From: Planobispora longispora
GTDB lineage: Bacteria > Actinomycetota > Actinomycetes > Streptosporangiales > Streptosporangiaceae
Assembly: GCF_016863135.1 (NCBI RefSeq)
Contig: NZ_BOOH01000036.1
Coordinates: forward strand, 1-64,000
Length of the DNA: 64,000 nucleotides
Direction: 5' to 3'
Each line of letters starts with the position of its first letter. Position 1 is the first letter of the stretch. The notes under the pieces are model-generated. The model did no database searches, had not been told where the DNA came from, and saw nothing but the letters and a program-made list of their open reading frames with translations. Position numbers and translations under genes: made by a program. Of the stretch, positions 35,045 to 43,267 are shown one piece after another.

Positions 35045-36025
35045 ATGCGCTACATCGTGATCGGGGCGGGGGCCGTCGGCGGGACCATCGGCGGGCGGCT
35101 CTTCCAGGCGGGCCACGACGTCCTCCTCGTCGCCCGCGGCGCCCACCACGACGCGATCCGGCGCGACGGCCTGCGCCTGCTCACCCCCGGCTCCGCCCGG
35201 ACGCTCGACGTCCCGGTGACGCGCGGCCCGGTACGGCTCCGCGACGGCGACGTGCTGATCCTGGCGGTCAAGTCACAGGACACGGTCGCCGCGCTCGATC
35301 CCTGGTCCCGGGACGCGCCGGTGGTGTGCGCGCAGAACGGCGTGGCCAACGAGCGCATGGCGCTGCGCCGCTTCGAGCGGGTGTACGGCATGTGCGTCTG
35401 GCTGCCCGCCTCGCACCTGGAGCCCGGGGTCGTGGCGGCCCACGGGGCCCCGAAGTCGGGCCTGCTCCAGCTCGGCCGCTACCCGCGCGGCGCCGACGAG
35501 CTGTCCGAGCGGATCGCCGGGGACCTGTCGGAGAGCTCGTTCGCCGGCGTCGCCGTACCGGACGTGATGCGCTGGAAGTACGCCAAGCTGCTGGGCAACC
35601 TGGGCAACGCCTACGAGGCGCTCTGCGGTCACGCGCCCGGCCACGAGCCGATCATGAAACGGGTGCGCGCCGAGGGCCGGGCCGTGCTGGACGCGGCCGG
35701 GATCGCCTACGCCTCCCCCGAGGAGGAGCGCGCGCGGCGCGGCGCGCAGGTGGAGGTCCGCCCGATCGAGGGGGTGGAGCGCGGCGGCGGCTCCTCCTGG
35801 CAGAGCCTGGCCCGCTCCAGCGGCTCGATCGAGGCCGACCACCTCAACGGCGAGATCGTCATGCTCGGCCGTGAGCTGGGCGTCCCCACCCCGGCCAACG
35901 GGGTGCTGCAGCGCGAGGCCGATCGCGCGGCCCGCGAGCGCCTGTCCCCCGGTTCCATGGCCCCGGAGACCCTCGCCGCCCTCATCGACGCCGAGGCGCG
36001 CCGGACCGGTCCGGCCCCGGACTGA
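35045..36025 (+). CDS. Ketopantoate reductase-like (ApbA/PanE family) oxidoreductase
   Basis: 326 residues. N-terminal Rossmann fold GAGAVGGTIGG, NADP-binding VLLVARG, VKSQDT, CAQNG (as in family CLQNG), catalytic Lys in WKYAKLLGNLGN, C-terminal ApbA domain with SSWQSLARSSGSIEADHLNGEIV. In PanE this reduces ketopantoate in CoA synthesis. Here it follows a TetR/monooxygenase pair, so it may act on another 2-keto acid. Start ATG 35045 is 8 bases after GGCAGGA. Confidence 0.85.
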   Translation: MRYIVIGAGAVGGTIGGRLFQAGHDVLLVARGAHHDAIRRDGLRLLTPGSARTLDVPVTRGPVRLRDGDVLILAVKSQDTVAALDPWSRDAPVVCAQNGVANERMALRRFERVYGMCVWLPASHLEPGVVAAHGAPKSGLLQLGRYPRGADELSERIAGDLSESSFAGVAVPDVMRWKYAKLLGNLGNAYEALCGHAPGHEPIMKRVRAEGRAVLDAAGIAYASPEEERARRGAQVEVRPIEGVERGGGSSWQSLARSSGSIEADHLNGEIVMLGRELGVPTPANGVLQREADRAARERLSPGSMAPETLAALIDAEARRTGPAPD

Positions 36026-36040
36026 GCGCGGGCCGGAAGG

Positions 36041-36769
36041 TCAGGAGAACGGGGTCTTCGGGCGTTCCTGCAGGACCCCGTCCACGTAGACGTCGACCTT
36101 CTCGTCGTAGAAGGCGATCAGCCCCGCGATGCGCTGGCTCTCCTCCAGCGGGGTCCGGTAGGACCAGGCCAGGTCCGCGTGCCCGTTGACCGACCAGTAC
36201 TCCGCCTGCCCCTTGTACGGGCAGCGGCTCGCCGTCCCGGTGGGCGTGAGCAGGTCGAGGCGGACGTCGGTCTTGGGCAGGTAGTAACGCGGCGGCAGCC
36301 CGGTCTCGAACAGGATCCGGGCGTGGCGGGAGTCCGCCACGGTCACCCCGTCGACCTCGACCCTGATGTGGCGGGAGGAGGGCAGGATGTCCACCCGCGC
36401 GTACGGGTCACGGGGATGGACGTAGACCTCCTCGTCCTCCTCGAACCAGGCGTCCATCGCCTCCCACTCCAGGCGCACGTGTCCGCGCAGCTCCTCGATC
36501 GGGGAGTCGGGGTAGGCCAGCGCGGCGTCGGCCACGCCCCCGATGTCGTAGAGGACCCCGTCACCGCGGCTGGGTGATCGCCTGGTCCCGCCGTTGGGCT
36601 CGAGCTCGGCGGTGACGTCCTCGCGGGGGATGTAGTAGGCCGGGTAGTGGGGGATCTCCCAGACCAGCAGCGGGCGGACGGTGTCGGCGACCGCCCTGCC
36701 GCCGAGGAAGGCCCGCACTCTCTTGGCCGACGGTTCGATCCGGACGCGTCCACGAGTGATCGGCTCCAT
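36041..36769 (-). CDS. Double DUF427-domain protein
   Basis: 242 residues made of two DUF427-like beta modules (about 15-110 and 130-235), each with an RP/YYxP pattern (PAYYIPREDV; PRYYLPKTDV) and CPYKGQAEYWSV. Function of the domain is unknown; it is common in actinobacteria. ATG 36767-36769 follows GGGGGA; a longer frame to 36859 has no ribosome site. An upstream dyad GTAAGA-N5-TCTTAC (36870-36886) could be an operator. Confidence 0.82.
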   Translation of the reverse strand: MEPITRGRVRIEPSAKRVRAFLGGRAVADTVRPLLVWEIPHYPAYYIPREDVTAELEPNGGTRRSPSRGDGVLYDIGGVADAALAYPDSPIEELRGHVRLEWEAMDAWFEEDEEVYVHPRDPYARVDILPSSRHIRVEVDGVTVADSRHARILFETGLPPRYYLPKTDVRLDLLTPTGTASRCPYKGQAEYWSVNGHADLAWSYRTPLEESQRIAGLIAFYDEKVDVYVDGVLQERPKTPFS

Positions 36770-36869
36770 TCCCCCGCCAACCCCGCACCGGCCCCCGCTA
36801 TTCCCGGCCGGATCCAACGGCCGACTCCCACGGGGTTGATCTCCGGGCTGTTTTGTCATTTACGTCTAA

Positions 36870-36886
36870 GTAAGATCCGGTCTTAC
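36870..36886. promoter_or_regulatory. Dyad upstream of DUF427 gene
   Basis: GTAAGA (36870-36875), TCCGG, TCTTAC (36881-36886): perfect 6-bp arms in an AT-richer promoter stretch about 100 bp before the DUF427 start. Possible regulator site. Confidence 0.4.
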
Positions 36887-36974
36887 GTAGATCCGATCGA
36901 CATTCCCCGCTTGGCATAAGAAGTGTCACAACGGCTTCCGGTCTTCACCCGGACTCCATACGCCCGATCGGCGG

Positions 36975-38351
36975 TCAGGATGGTCGCGGGGCGAAGATGT
37001 CCGCAGCGGTGACGCACATGACATCGGCGCCCGCGTTGGTGACGGACTCTCTGGCGCATACGGCGTAGCGGAGTTCCCCGGGACTCTTGGTCAAGTGCGC
37101 CGCCTTCGCCGCGAGGTCGGCAGCGATCCGTCCCGCGTTCACCCTCCTTCCCCATTTCGCCTCACCGACCAGAATCGGCGTCCTGGACCGGCCGCTGAGG
37201 GCCACCGCGTCGATCTGGTGCTGGCCGTCACCCCGCCACCACGGCCCGATCGCCACCACCTCGGGCCCGATCTCCGTGGCTCGGAGTCTCAGATGATCAC
37301 GGAATGCCTCTTCCCAGGCGTCCCCCATGTGATCGTCCAGGGAGGCCATCAGCACCGGCAGGACCGTCTCGCCGAGACCCCGATCGATCTCGGGCAGGAC
37401 ACGCGAGAGCGCGCCCAGATAGAAGGCGAGAAAGTTGTCGGTGATGCGGTAGACCTTGCGGCGGGTGCGCGCGGACTCCGTGACCGGCTGAAGCCTCTCC
37501 ACCAGACGGAGGGCCAGCAGATCGTTGAGCGTGCGCGTCGGATCGGCGCCGATCGCGTCGGCGATCTCGTTGTGCTTGGTGCAGCCCTCGGCGATGGCCT
37601 GAAGCGTGGCAGCGAGATGCGCTCCCTGCCCCGCCTCGGTGGCGAGCACGAGATCCCCCTCGCGGATCATCCTCGCGTCGGGACGACAGGCGAGCCGTTT
37701 GAGGTTGTCCTCGATCGAGAGTTCCTGTCTCCACCACGAGAGGTAGAGAGGCATGCCGCCGAGGATTCCGTACACCAGAGCACGGTCCGCCGGGGTCAAG
37801 CCGGGCAGCATCTCGGCCGCCTCATGCGGGCGGAACGGATGCAGCTGCATCGTCAGGTCGAACCGGCCGTAGAGAGGCGCGCGGTATTCCTGGATCGCCT
37901 GCATCGTACGGACGGCCGAGCCGCACAAGACAATGCGGAGTTTGGTCTGCCCGTGGGAGTGGTCGAGGAAGGCACGGAGCACGCCTTCCAGCTCCGGCGC
38001 CTGCCCAATCATCTCCGGGAACTCGTCGAGCACCAGCAGCAGCGGTTCCTCCCGCGCCTCCCGGCCGAGATGGTCAAGTGCCTCGTCCCAGTTCCCGAAG
38101 GGACGTGCGCGAAGGTCCCTCGTAGGAGAGCGGATGGCATCAGCGGCCCGGTAGGAGAACTCCTCTAATTCGCGGCGGGGTGTGCGATTTCCTCCGGTGT
38201 GGAAGACCACTCGCCTGTCTGACGCGAACTCTTGAAGAAGGGCCGTCTTACCCACGCGTCTCCGGCCCCAGACAAGGGCGGGCCGCGCGTCCGGCTCCCC
38301 CCACCATTCCTTCAGTGCTCCCAGTTGCTCTTGCCGTCCGACGAAAGTCAT
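36975..38351 (-). CDS. DUF234-type AAA ATPase with nuclease-like C-terminus, second copy
   Basis: 458 residues. Walker A GRRRVGKT at 29-36, Walker B LLLVLDEFPEMIG, IVLCGSAVRTM, a winged-helix region (EGCTKHNEIADAIGADPTRTLNDLLAL) and a C-terminal PD-(D/E)xK-like fold (HQIDAVAL ... LVGEAKWG). Same architecture as 7342-8763, with ECK-like EAKW in place of EVEW. ATG 38349-38351 is the family-typical start (MTFVGRQEQL). A frame opens further upstream at 38442 and would add a repetitive DV/DI-rich leader translated from the inverted repeat at 38364-38411; that seems unlikely. No strong ribosome site. Confidence 0.82.
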   Translation of the reverse strand: MTFVGRQEQLGALKEWWGEPDARPALVWGRRRVGKTALLQEFASDRRVVFHTGGNRTPRRELEEFSYRAADAIRSPTRDLRARPFGNWDEALDHLGREAREEPLLLVLDEFPEMIGQAPELEGVLRAFLDHSHGQTKLRIVLCGSAVRTMQAIQEYRAPLYGRFDLTMQLHPFRPHEAAEMLPGLTPADRALVYGILGGMPLYLSWWRQELSIEDNLKRLACRPDARMIREGDLVLATEAGQGAHLAATLQAIAEGCTKHNEIADAIGADPTRTLNDLLALRLVERLQPVTESARTRRKVYRITDNFLAFYLGALSRVLPEIDRGLGETVLPVLMASLDDHMGDAWEEAFRDHLRLRATEIGPEVVAIGPWWRGDGQHQIDAVALSGRSRTPILVGEAKWGRRVNAGRIAADLAAKAAHLTKSPGELRYAVCARESVTNAGADVMCVTAADIFAPRPS

Positions 38352-38363
38352 AGGAACAACGTA

Positions 38364-38411
38364 ACCGACCTGGATGTCGGCGACATCGATATCGCCGACA
38401 TCCAGGTCGGT
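38364..38411. repeat. Perfect 20-bp inverted repeat upstream of DUF234 ATPase
   Basis: A 20-base arm (38364-38383, beginning ACCGACCTGG) and its exact complement (38392-38411) flank an 8-base centre, ending 13 bases from the ATPase start codon. As RNA it would form a very stable hairpin covering the leader. The unit GACATC/GATGTC recurs further out to 38432. Candidate operator or translational switch. Confidence 0.8.
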
Positions 38412-38611
38412 GACGTCGGTGTCGGTGATGTTGCCATGCATAGCTGGATCTTCGGAGCATCGGAGCTCTTGAGCACCCCGAACGGGCTTTTCGGGAGCGG
38501 CGAGCGCTCGATAACCCCTTGCCAAAGCGGCGGAAACCAGGGAGGTTTGCCCCGGCCGATCGGCGTGCCGACGCGCGCCCCGGCCCGATGTCACCTGCCG
38601 AAAGGACCTCC

Positions 38612-39304
38612 ATGACCGATTCGACGCCGCACGTCGACACCCCCGCCGCGGCCCCCCGGCCCGTCCTCGACCCCGCCGTCGGCGATTACCTGCTCGCGCA
38701 CTGCTCTCCCGCCGACGAGCTGCTCCGCGAACTCGCCGCCGAGACCCGCCAGGCCACCGGCGACGCGGCCGGAATGCAGATCTCCCACGACGAGGGCGCC
38801 TTCCTGACCATGCTGGTCCGGATGACCGGCGCCCGCCGGGCCGTCGAGGTGGGCGTGTTCACCGGCTACTCCTCCATCTGCATCGCCCGCGGCCTGCCCG
38901 CGGACGGCCACCTGCTCGCCTGCGACGTCAGCACCGAGTGGACCTCCATCGCCGAGCGCTACTGGGAGCGCGCGGGCGTGGCCGGGCGCATCGAACTGAG
39001 GATCGCGCCCGCGATCGAGACCCTGCGGGCGCTCCCGGCCGAACCGGAGATCGACTTCGCCTTCATCGACGCCGACAAGACCGGCTACCCCGCCTACTAC
39101 GAGGAGCTGGTCCCGCGGCTGCGGCCGGGCGGCCTCGTCGTCCTGGACAACGTCTTCCTCGGCGGCCGCGTGTTCGATCCCGCCTGCCAGGACGAGGCGG
39201 CCGTCACCATGCGCCGCGTGAACGAGATCGTGGCCGGTGACGAGCGGGTCGACTCGGTGATGCTGCCCGTGCGCGACGGCGTCACGGTCGCCCGCAGGCG
39301 CTGA
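38612..39304 (+). CDS. SAM-dependent O-methyltransferase (caffeoyl-CoA type)
   Basis: 230 residues. SAM-binding VEVGVFTGYSSICIA, AFIDADKTGYPAYYEE (metal-binding Asp), LDNVFLGGRVFD. This is the class I, Mg-dependent catechol/caffeoyl-CoA O-methyltransferase family. ATG 38612 follows AAAGGACC. Divergent from the ATPase across the palindrome region. Substrate likely a catechol or flavonoid-like phenol; pathway unknown. Confidence 0.88.
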   Translation: MTDSTPHVDTPAAAPRPVLDPAVGDYLLAHCSPADELLRELAAETRQATGDAAGMQISHDEGAFLTMLVRMTGARRAVEVGVFTGYSSICIARGLPADGHLLACDVSTEWTSIAERYWERAGVAGRIELRIAPAIETLRALPAEPEIDFAFIDADKTGYPAYYEELVPRLRPGGLVVLDNVFLGGRVFDPACQDEAAVTMRRVNEIVAGDERVDSVMLPVRDGVTVARRR

Positions 39305-39381
39305 CCTCCCGAACGTCGCGCACGCCCGGATCCTCGGGCATCCGCCCGTTCCGGAGGGCCGCCGGGGGGCATTCTGGGGAC

Positions 39382-40605
39382 ATGCGGCGGATGGCGAAGG
39401 TGCGGGTGGCGGTCGCGACCGCCGGTGTCTGTCTCGTGGCGGCGTGCACGGCGGGCCGTACGGCGGCGCCCGCGTCCTCACCGGCGCCGGAGCGCCCGCC
39501 GGCGTCCGCCTCCCCGGCCGCGCCGGGCCGCGCCACGGCTCAGGGCGCGACACCGGACCCGCGGGCCACCGGGGAGGTCGCGGCGGCCCCGGAATGGAAG
39601 GTCGCACCCGATCCCGAGCTGTCGGGCAGCGCCGCCCTGGTGGACGTGGCGGTCGCCGGGCCGGGGGACGTGTGGGCCGTCGGCTACCAGGAGAGCGCCG
39701 AGGATCGGGAGGGCTCCCCCGCCGTCGTCCGATGGGACGGGACGCGATGGCGCGAGGTGCCCGTGAACGAGCAGGACCTGTACCACGTGGAGGGCGTCAG
39801 CGCGGGCGCGCCGGACGACGTGTGGATCGTCGGCAACGGCGAGACCGCCGTCGCTGCGCGCTGGGACGGACGGCGGTGGACGCGGGAGCGGCCGTTCGGG
39901 GTCGCGCAGGACTACCGGTTCACCGACGTCGCGGTCTCCGGCGGACGGGCGTGGTTCACCGCCAACAACCGGTCGGGAACGGTGATCCTGGAGTGGGGCG
40001 ATGGCAAGTTCCGCAACGCCTACCAGAGCGGCGGGACCCTGCGGGCGATCACCGTGAAGGACGGGCACGTCTGGACGGTCGGCGACAACGAGTCGAGGCC
40101 GATGATCCTGCACGGCACCGGCGACGCGTGGGAGACCATCCACATCCCGGACATCCCCGGCGGCAGGCTGAACCGGGTCTGGCAGATCTCACCGTCCGAC
40201 GTCTGGGCGGTGGGCGAGATCACGACCGGCTCCCCCGATGTGCACGACGGCCGCCCCTCCGAGCCGCTGTCCCTGCACTGGGACGGGTCTCGCTGGACGC
40301 GCGCGGAGCTGCCGGTCGCCCGGGGCTCGCTGCACGGGGTCACCGCGTTCGGCGGTGACGACGTCTGGGTCAGCGGCGTGGACGCCGACCATTCGGGCCA
40401 GCCGCTCCTGCTCCACTTCGACGGCGCCCGCTGGACCGCGCAGTACGGCCCGCTGCTCCGGCCCTACGAGGAGGACCAGCAGTACGAGGTGTCCGACGAC
40501 GTCCGGCGTACCGGCATCGCCCGGGTCCCGGGCACCGGGACGCTCTGGGTCGTCGGCTCGGTCGGCTGGGGGGACGCGGAGACCGGCTTCACGCTGCGCC
40601 GCTGA
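39382..40605 (+). CDS. Lipoprotein with WD/Kelch-like beta-propeller
   Basis: 407 residues. Type II signal peptide with lipobox LVAAC (Cys22), a long Ala/Pro/Ser spacer (about 25-70), then repeats containing DVWAVG, DVWIVG, HVWTVGD, DVWAVGEI, DVWVSG, TLWVVGS, i.e. six or so propeller blades. Exposed on the cell surface; a binding scaffold. Start could be ATG 39382 or 39391. No partner gene apparent. Confidence 0.82.
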   Translation: MRRMAKVRVAVATAGVCLVAACTAGRTAAPASSPAPERPPASASPAAPGRATAQGATPDPRATGEVAAAPEWKVAPDPELSGSAALVDVAVAGPGDVWAVGYQESAEDREGSPAVVRWDGTRWREVPVNEQDLYHVEGVSAGAPDDVWIVGNGETAVAARWDGRRWTRERPFGVAQDYRFTDVAVSGGRAWFTANNRSGTVILEWGDGKFRNAYQSGGTLRAITVKDGHVWTVGDNESRPMILHGTGDAWETIHIPDIPGGRLNRVWQISPSDVWAVGEITTGSPDVHDGRPSEPLSLHWDGSRWTRAELPVARGSLHGVTAFGGDDVWVSGVDADHSGQPLLLHFDGARWTAQYGPLLRPYEEDQQYEVSDDVRRTGIARVPGTGTLWVVGSVGWGDAETGFTLRR

Positions 40606-40628
40606 GCCCCGCCGCCCCGGAGTCCGGA

Positions 40629-40649
40629 TCTGAGACGGGAGGTCTCAGA
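40629..40649. terminator. Perfect 8-bp hairpin after the propeller gene
   Basis: TCTGAGAC (40629-40636) and GTCTCAGA (40642-40649) pair fully around GGGAG. It lies 24 bases past the lipoprotein stop and 66 before the micro-ORF. Either a terminator without T-tract or part of the micro-ORF leader. Confidence 0.55.
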
Positions 40650-40684
40650 AAGCGGACGAAACAAGCCGCTGGATGGCGTAGTCT

Positions 40685-40708
40685 CTCCCAAACTCCAACA
40701 AATGGGAG
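40685..40708 (+). promoter_or_regulatory. Hairpin sequestering the ribosome site of the second micro-ORF
   Basis: CTCCCA (40685-40690) is complementary to TGGGAG (40703-40708), which contains the GGGAG ribosome-binding site of the ATG at 40715. Loop 12 bases. Such pairing would lower translation unless opened, as in translational switches. Copy 1 at 33063 has no equivalent hairpin. Confidence 0.5.
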
Positions 40709-40714
40709 TAAGAC

Positions 40715-40810
40715 ATGAAAAGGGTTCAAATCCTGCAGAAGCCTCGTCCGCCCCGCCAGCCCGCCCCGCTCGACCTCCGCACCCCCTCAGGGCGACCGCT
40801 GCCCTTCTGA
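40715..40810 (+). CDS. 31-residue Pro/Arg-rich micro-protein, copy 2
   Basis: ATG start with GGGAG 6 bases upstream, 31 codons, TGA at 40808-40810. N-terminus MKRVQI, centre PRPPR, then LDLRTPSG and C-terminus LPF; net charge about +6, eight Pro. It differs from copy 1 at residues 7, 9, 15, 17, 18 and 28 only. At the 24 other identical non-start positions 17 codons carry synonymous differences, so the two are old duplicates kept by selection. Ends 219 bases before a lipoprotein gene on the same strand. Function unknown; not seen in any family I know. Confidence 0.87.
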   Translation: MKRVQILQKPRPPRQPAPLDLRTPSGRPLPF

Positions 40811-41029
40811 CGCGCATATGCCCCCCCTGACCGTACGGGTGCCCTTCCGGCCCGTATGGGCGATCACGGCGGACCGCGCCTGCCATGACCAGGGCGGACG
40901 GTTCCGCGCGCCGCAGGGCGCCCGCCGGTCCCGCCCACAATCGAGTCCTTCCTGTAAGCCCCGTGTAAGTGATCCGCAAGGAGAGCCCTCTACCTTCTGA
41001 TCGTCACACTTTGCAATGAAGGGCTAGAA

Positions 41030-41416
41030 ATGTTCCGCCTTCTCTCTCCCCGCCGCATCGCCGTCGCCGTCGCGGGGGCCGCACTCATCTCCACCACCGC
41101 CGCCTGCGGTGCCGGCGCCAACGCCTCCCTCTGCGCCGACGCACAGAAGCTTTTCACCGACTACTCCTCCTCGGCTCCCGCCGCGTCCGCCGACCTCGCC
41201 AAGCTCAACGAGCTGAACGCGAAGTTCGCCGCGGACCTGAAGGCGCTGGCCGGCAAGGCCGACGGTGACCTGGCGTCCGCGCTCGGCGACCTCGCCAAGA
41301 CCTGGGACGGGCTGCAGATCGACCCCAGCAACCCGAGCGCGGCCATCTCCGCCGCTCAGGAACTGACCACCAACCTCACGCAGGCCGCCGCCAAGATCGA
41401 AGGCGCCTGTTCCTGA
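41030..41416 (+). CDS. Small secreted lipoprotein
   Basis: 128 residues; N-terminal RR and hydrophobic stretch, lipobox TTAACG (Cys26), then a helical Ala/Lys/Leu-rich domain (coiled-coil-like, about 35-125) with two further Cys (LCADAQ near the start, EGACS at the end) that may form a disulfide. ATG 41030 has AAGGGC 6-11 bases upstream. No recognised family. May share a transcript with the micro-ORF at 40715. Confidence 0.75.
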   Translation: MFRLLSPRRIAVAVAGAALISTTAACGAGANASLCADAQKLFTDYSSSAPAASADLAKLNELNAKFAADLKALAGKADGDLASALGDLAKTWDGLQIDPSNPSAAISAAQELTTNLTQAAAKIEGACS

Positions 41417-41730
41417 CAGATCTCGCAAGATCTTCCAGGACCTGTGTCCTCGGTGGGGCGAGGGCACGACCGGGCACGGCCGCCGTACCGCCTGTCGGGG
41501 GGGCAGCGCGGTGCGGCGGTCGCGCCCACCACCGGCCCGGCCGACGAGCCGCCGCGCCGATTCCACACAGGCACGACCATCCGGATTCCTACTCCATGCG
41601 AGTGCGCCGCAGGTAGAGCAGCCGGCACGGTGAGGGCCCCCTCCCGTGCTGGCTTCATCGTTTTCCAGACCCTGCAGCTGAACCACCACCTGAGCGCGGT
41701 ACGGATCAGCGATCCCGAGAGGGATCCCGC
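41417..41730. other. No gene seen; left flank of IS graveyard
   Basis: 314 bases of ordinary high-GC sequence with several shadow frames on both strands but no believable start or composition. A local dyad (TCCCGAGAGGGA, about 41713-41724) precedes the transposase remnant. No clear left terminal repeat was found. Confidence 0.5.
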
Positions 41731-42468
41731 CTGTGCGCGGTGATCGACTCGCGAGCATCAGATCGTCGGAGTACGGCGCTCCCGATGGCGCCGCCTCGGC
41801 CCCGGACAGCAAGCCCTCCTGGTCCTGGCACATCTACACGGGCGGTGACACCTACGCCCGCCTGGCCGAAGGGTTCGCCATCGGCACCACTACCGCCTGG
41901 CGCTACGTGCGCGAGGCGGTCGACCTGGTCGCCGCCTTGGCCGACGACGTGCACACCGCCGCGTGGAAGGCCTCCCGCCTGGCCTACGCCGTCCTGGATG
42001 GCACGCTTGTCCCGATCGACCGGCTGGCCGACGATGCGCCGTACTACTTTCGGAAAACATCACCGGCACGGGGTGAACGTGCAGTTCCTCGCCGATCCGG
42101 CCGGCCGCCTGGTGTGGGCCTCGCCCGCGCTGCCCGGCGCCGTGCACGATCTGACCGCGGCCCGGCGGACCGGCCTGATCGGCGCCCTTACCGGGGCCGG
42201 TGTCCAGGTCTTCGCCGACCAGGGATATCAGGGTGCGGGCGGCACGATCCGCACGCCGTTCAAGCGCCACCGGCACCGGCCGCGCCTGTCGCGCCACCAG
42301 AAGTCCGTCAACCGCGCCCACGCCCGTATCCGGGCGATCGGGGAACGCGCCGCCGCGACCCTGAAGGCGTGGAAGGTGCTGGTCCGGCTGCGCTGCTGCC
42401 CGCGCCGCGCCGCCACGATCGTCCAGGCCATCCTCGTCCTGCAGCTCATCGAGGAGAACCGCTACTGA
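41731..42468 (+). pseudogene. IS5-type (DDE_Tnp_4) transposase remnant
   Basis: Three frames join into one transposase: RWRRLGPGQQALLVLAHL, then DTYARLAEGFAIGTTTAWRYVREAVD...GTLVPIDRLADDAPYY, then GKHHRHGVNVQFLADPAGRLVW...CCPRRAATIVQAILVLQLIEENRY. Frame changes fall at about 41836 and 42050. The N-terminus is missing or damaged. DDE residues: Asp in LDGTLVPID, Asp in VFADQGYQG, Glu in RAIGERA. A dead insertion sequence; ends at 42468. Confidence 0.85.
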
Positions 42469-42777
42469 GGATGAAAAACGCTCCTGGTGCCCGCTACCTC
42501 GTTACGAGCGACACCCTGCAACCATCCAACCTTATATAAGTCCACTGCCACATCATGAAACATTTCCTATTCTACAGGACACGCAAAATTGCTCAGTGCC
42601 CAGGCATGGCCTCCGACATACCAGCAGGCCGAACCCACGCCAAGGCCACCGTCCCGAACACTGAGCAATTTAAGGAACTCCAGCTAGACATCGGCTACCC
42701 AGCCTTACACAAATGCCGCCCTGTACCCTTCACCGCAAAGGACAGACACCACTGGAATTCCCTAGCGTCAGACAGGT
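42469..42777. other. AT-richer intergenic stretch with long-arm inverted repeat
   Basis: 309 bases of lower-GC DNA without a supported gene (one frame at 42555 lacks a ribosome site). Contains the 13-bp inverted repeat at 42586-42671. The composition resembles the secreted-protein gene next to it, not the chromosome. Confidence 0.5.
42586..42671. repeat. 13-bp perfect inverted repeat, MITE-like
   Basis: AAATTGCTCAGTG (42586-42598) and CACTGAGCAATTT (42659-42671) enclose 60 bases. The 86-bp unit has the size and shape of a miniature inverted-repeat element or deleted IS, but no target-site duplication is visible. Could instead be a long-loop RNA hairpin. Confidence 0.6.
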
Positions 42778-43062
42778 CTAGATTTCCCGCAGCAGATGAT
42801 ATTCAGTGTTGCTGACTCTAGCGCACCTGACATTGATACCCTGCGCCGCGTAAGGGAGACTGTTTGCCGCACACAGGCTAAGTGCACTACGTCCGTAGTA
42901 TATATCTATGAGCACCCAGGCCGCAGCCCGAACCGTCGAGCTCGCCCCTACGGCAGACGAAGACGCGGCTTGCGGTGACGATGCCGCTTCGGCTGGAGCT
43001 GAAAGGAATACACCCAGAGCTAAAGAGATGGCAGCACTGAGCGCCGCATACTTAATCTTCAT
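42778..43062 (-). CDS. Small secreted protein with one Cys pair
   Basis: 94 residues. Sec signal peptide 1-26 (MKIKYAALSAAISL...APAEAA), then a Ser/Ala linker and a compact C-terminal region (WVLIDIYYGRSALSLCAANSL...NVRCARVSNTEY) with two Cys positioned for a disulfide. Strong ribosome site GAGGGAGC before ATG 43060-43062. Lies alone between insertion sequences in low-GC DNA. Looks like an exported peptide or inhibitor; no family recognised. Confidence 0.75.
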   Translation of the reverse strand: MKIKYAALSAAISLALGVFLSAPAEAASSPQAASSSAVGASSTVRAAAWVLIDIYYGRSALSLCAANSLPYAAQGINVRCARVSNTEYHLLREI

Positions 43063-43267
43063 TGCTCCCTCGACTCTCTTGGAGTTTCTCCAACACCTGA
43101 AAGCATTACACTCAAGCAGAATCTGACCAAGAGGCCAAAGGGTGCTTTATAAATTCGTTACCATATAGCGTGTAGCAATTATCTGACCTTCTGCAATACT
43201 CATCGCCCCCCTTCTCGTAAGGCAAACACTTTCTGCTCAACGTACTGACCGCAGGGCCGAAGCGTTC
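43063..43267 (-). promoter_or_regulatory. Promoter region of the secreted Cys-pair protein
   Basis: 205 bases of AT-rich DNA upstream (minus strand) of ATG 43062, ending at the left end of the IS256-type element. No ORF. The composition contrasts with the flanking IS and chromosome. Confidence 0.4.

Noticed and set aside
38352-38442. N-terminal extension of the second DUF234 ATPase to ATG 38442
   Set aside because: It would translate the inverted repeat into a D/V/I-rich leader with no ribosome site; the family start is at 38351.
42555-42815. 86-codon plus-strand ORF
   Set aside because: No ribosome site, no domain, overlaps the inverted repeat and the secreted-protein gene on the other strand.
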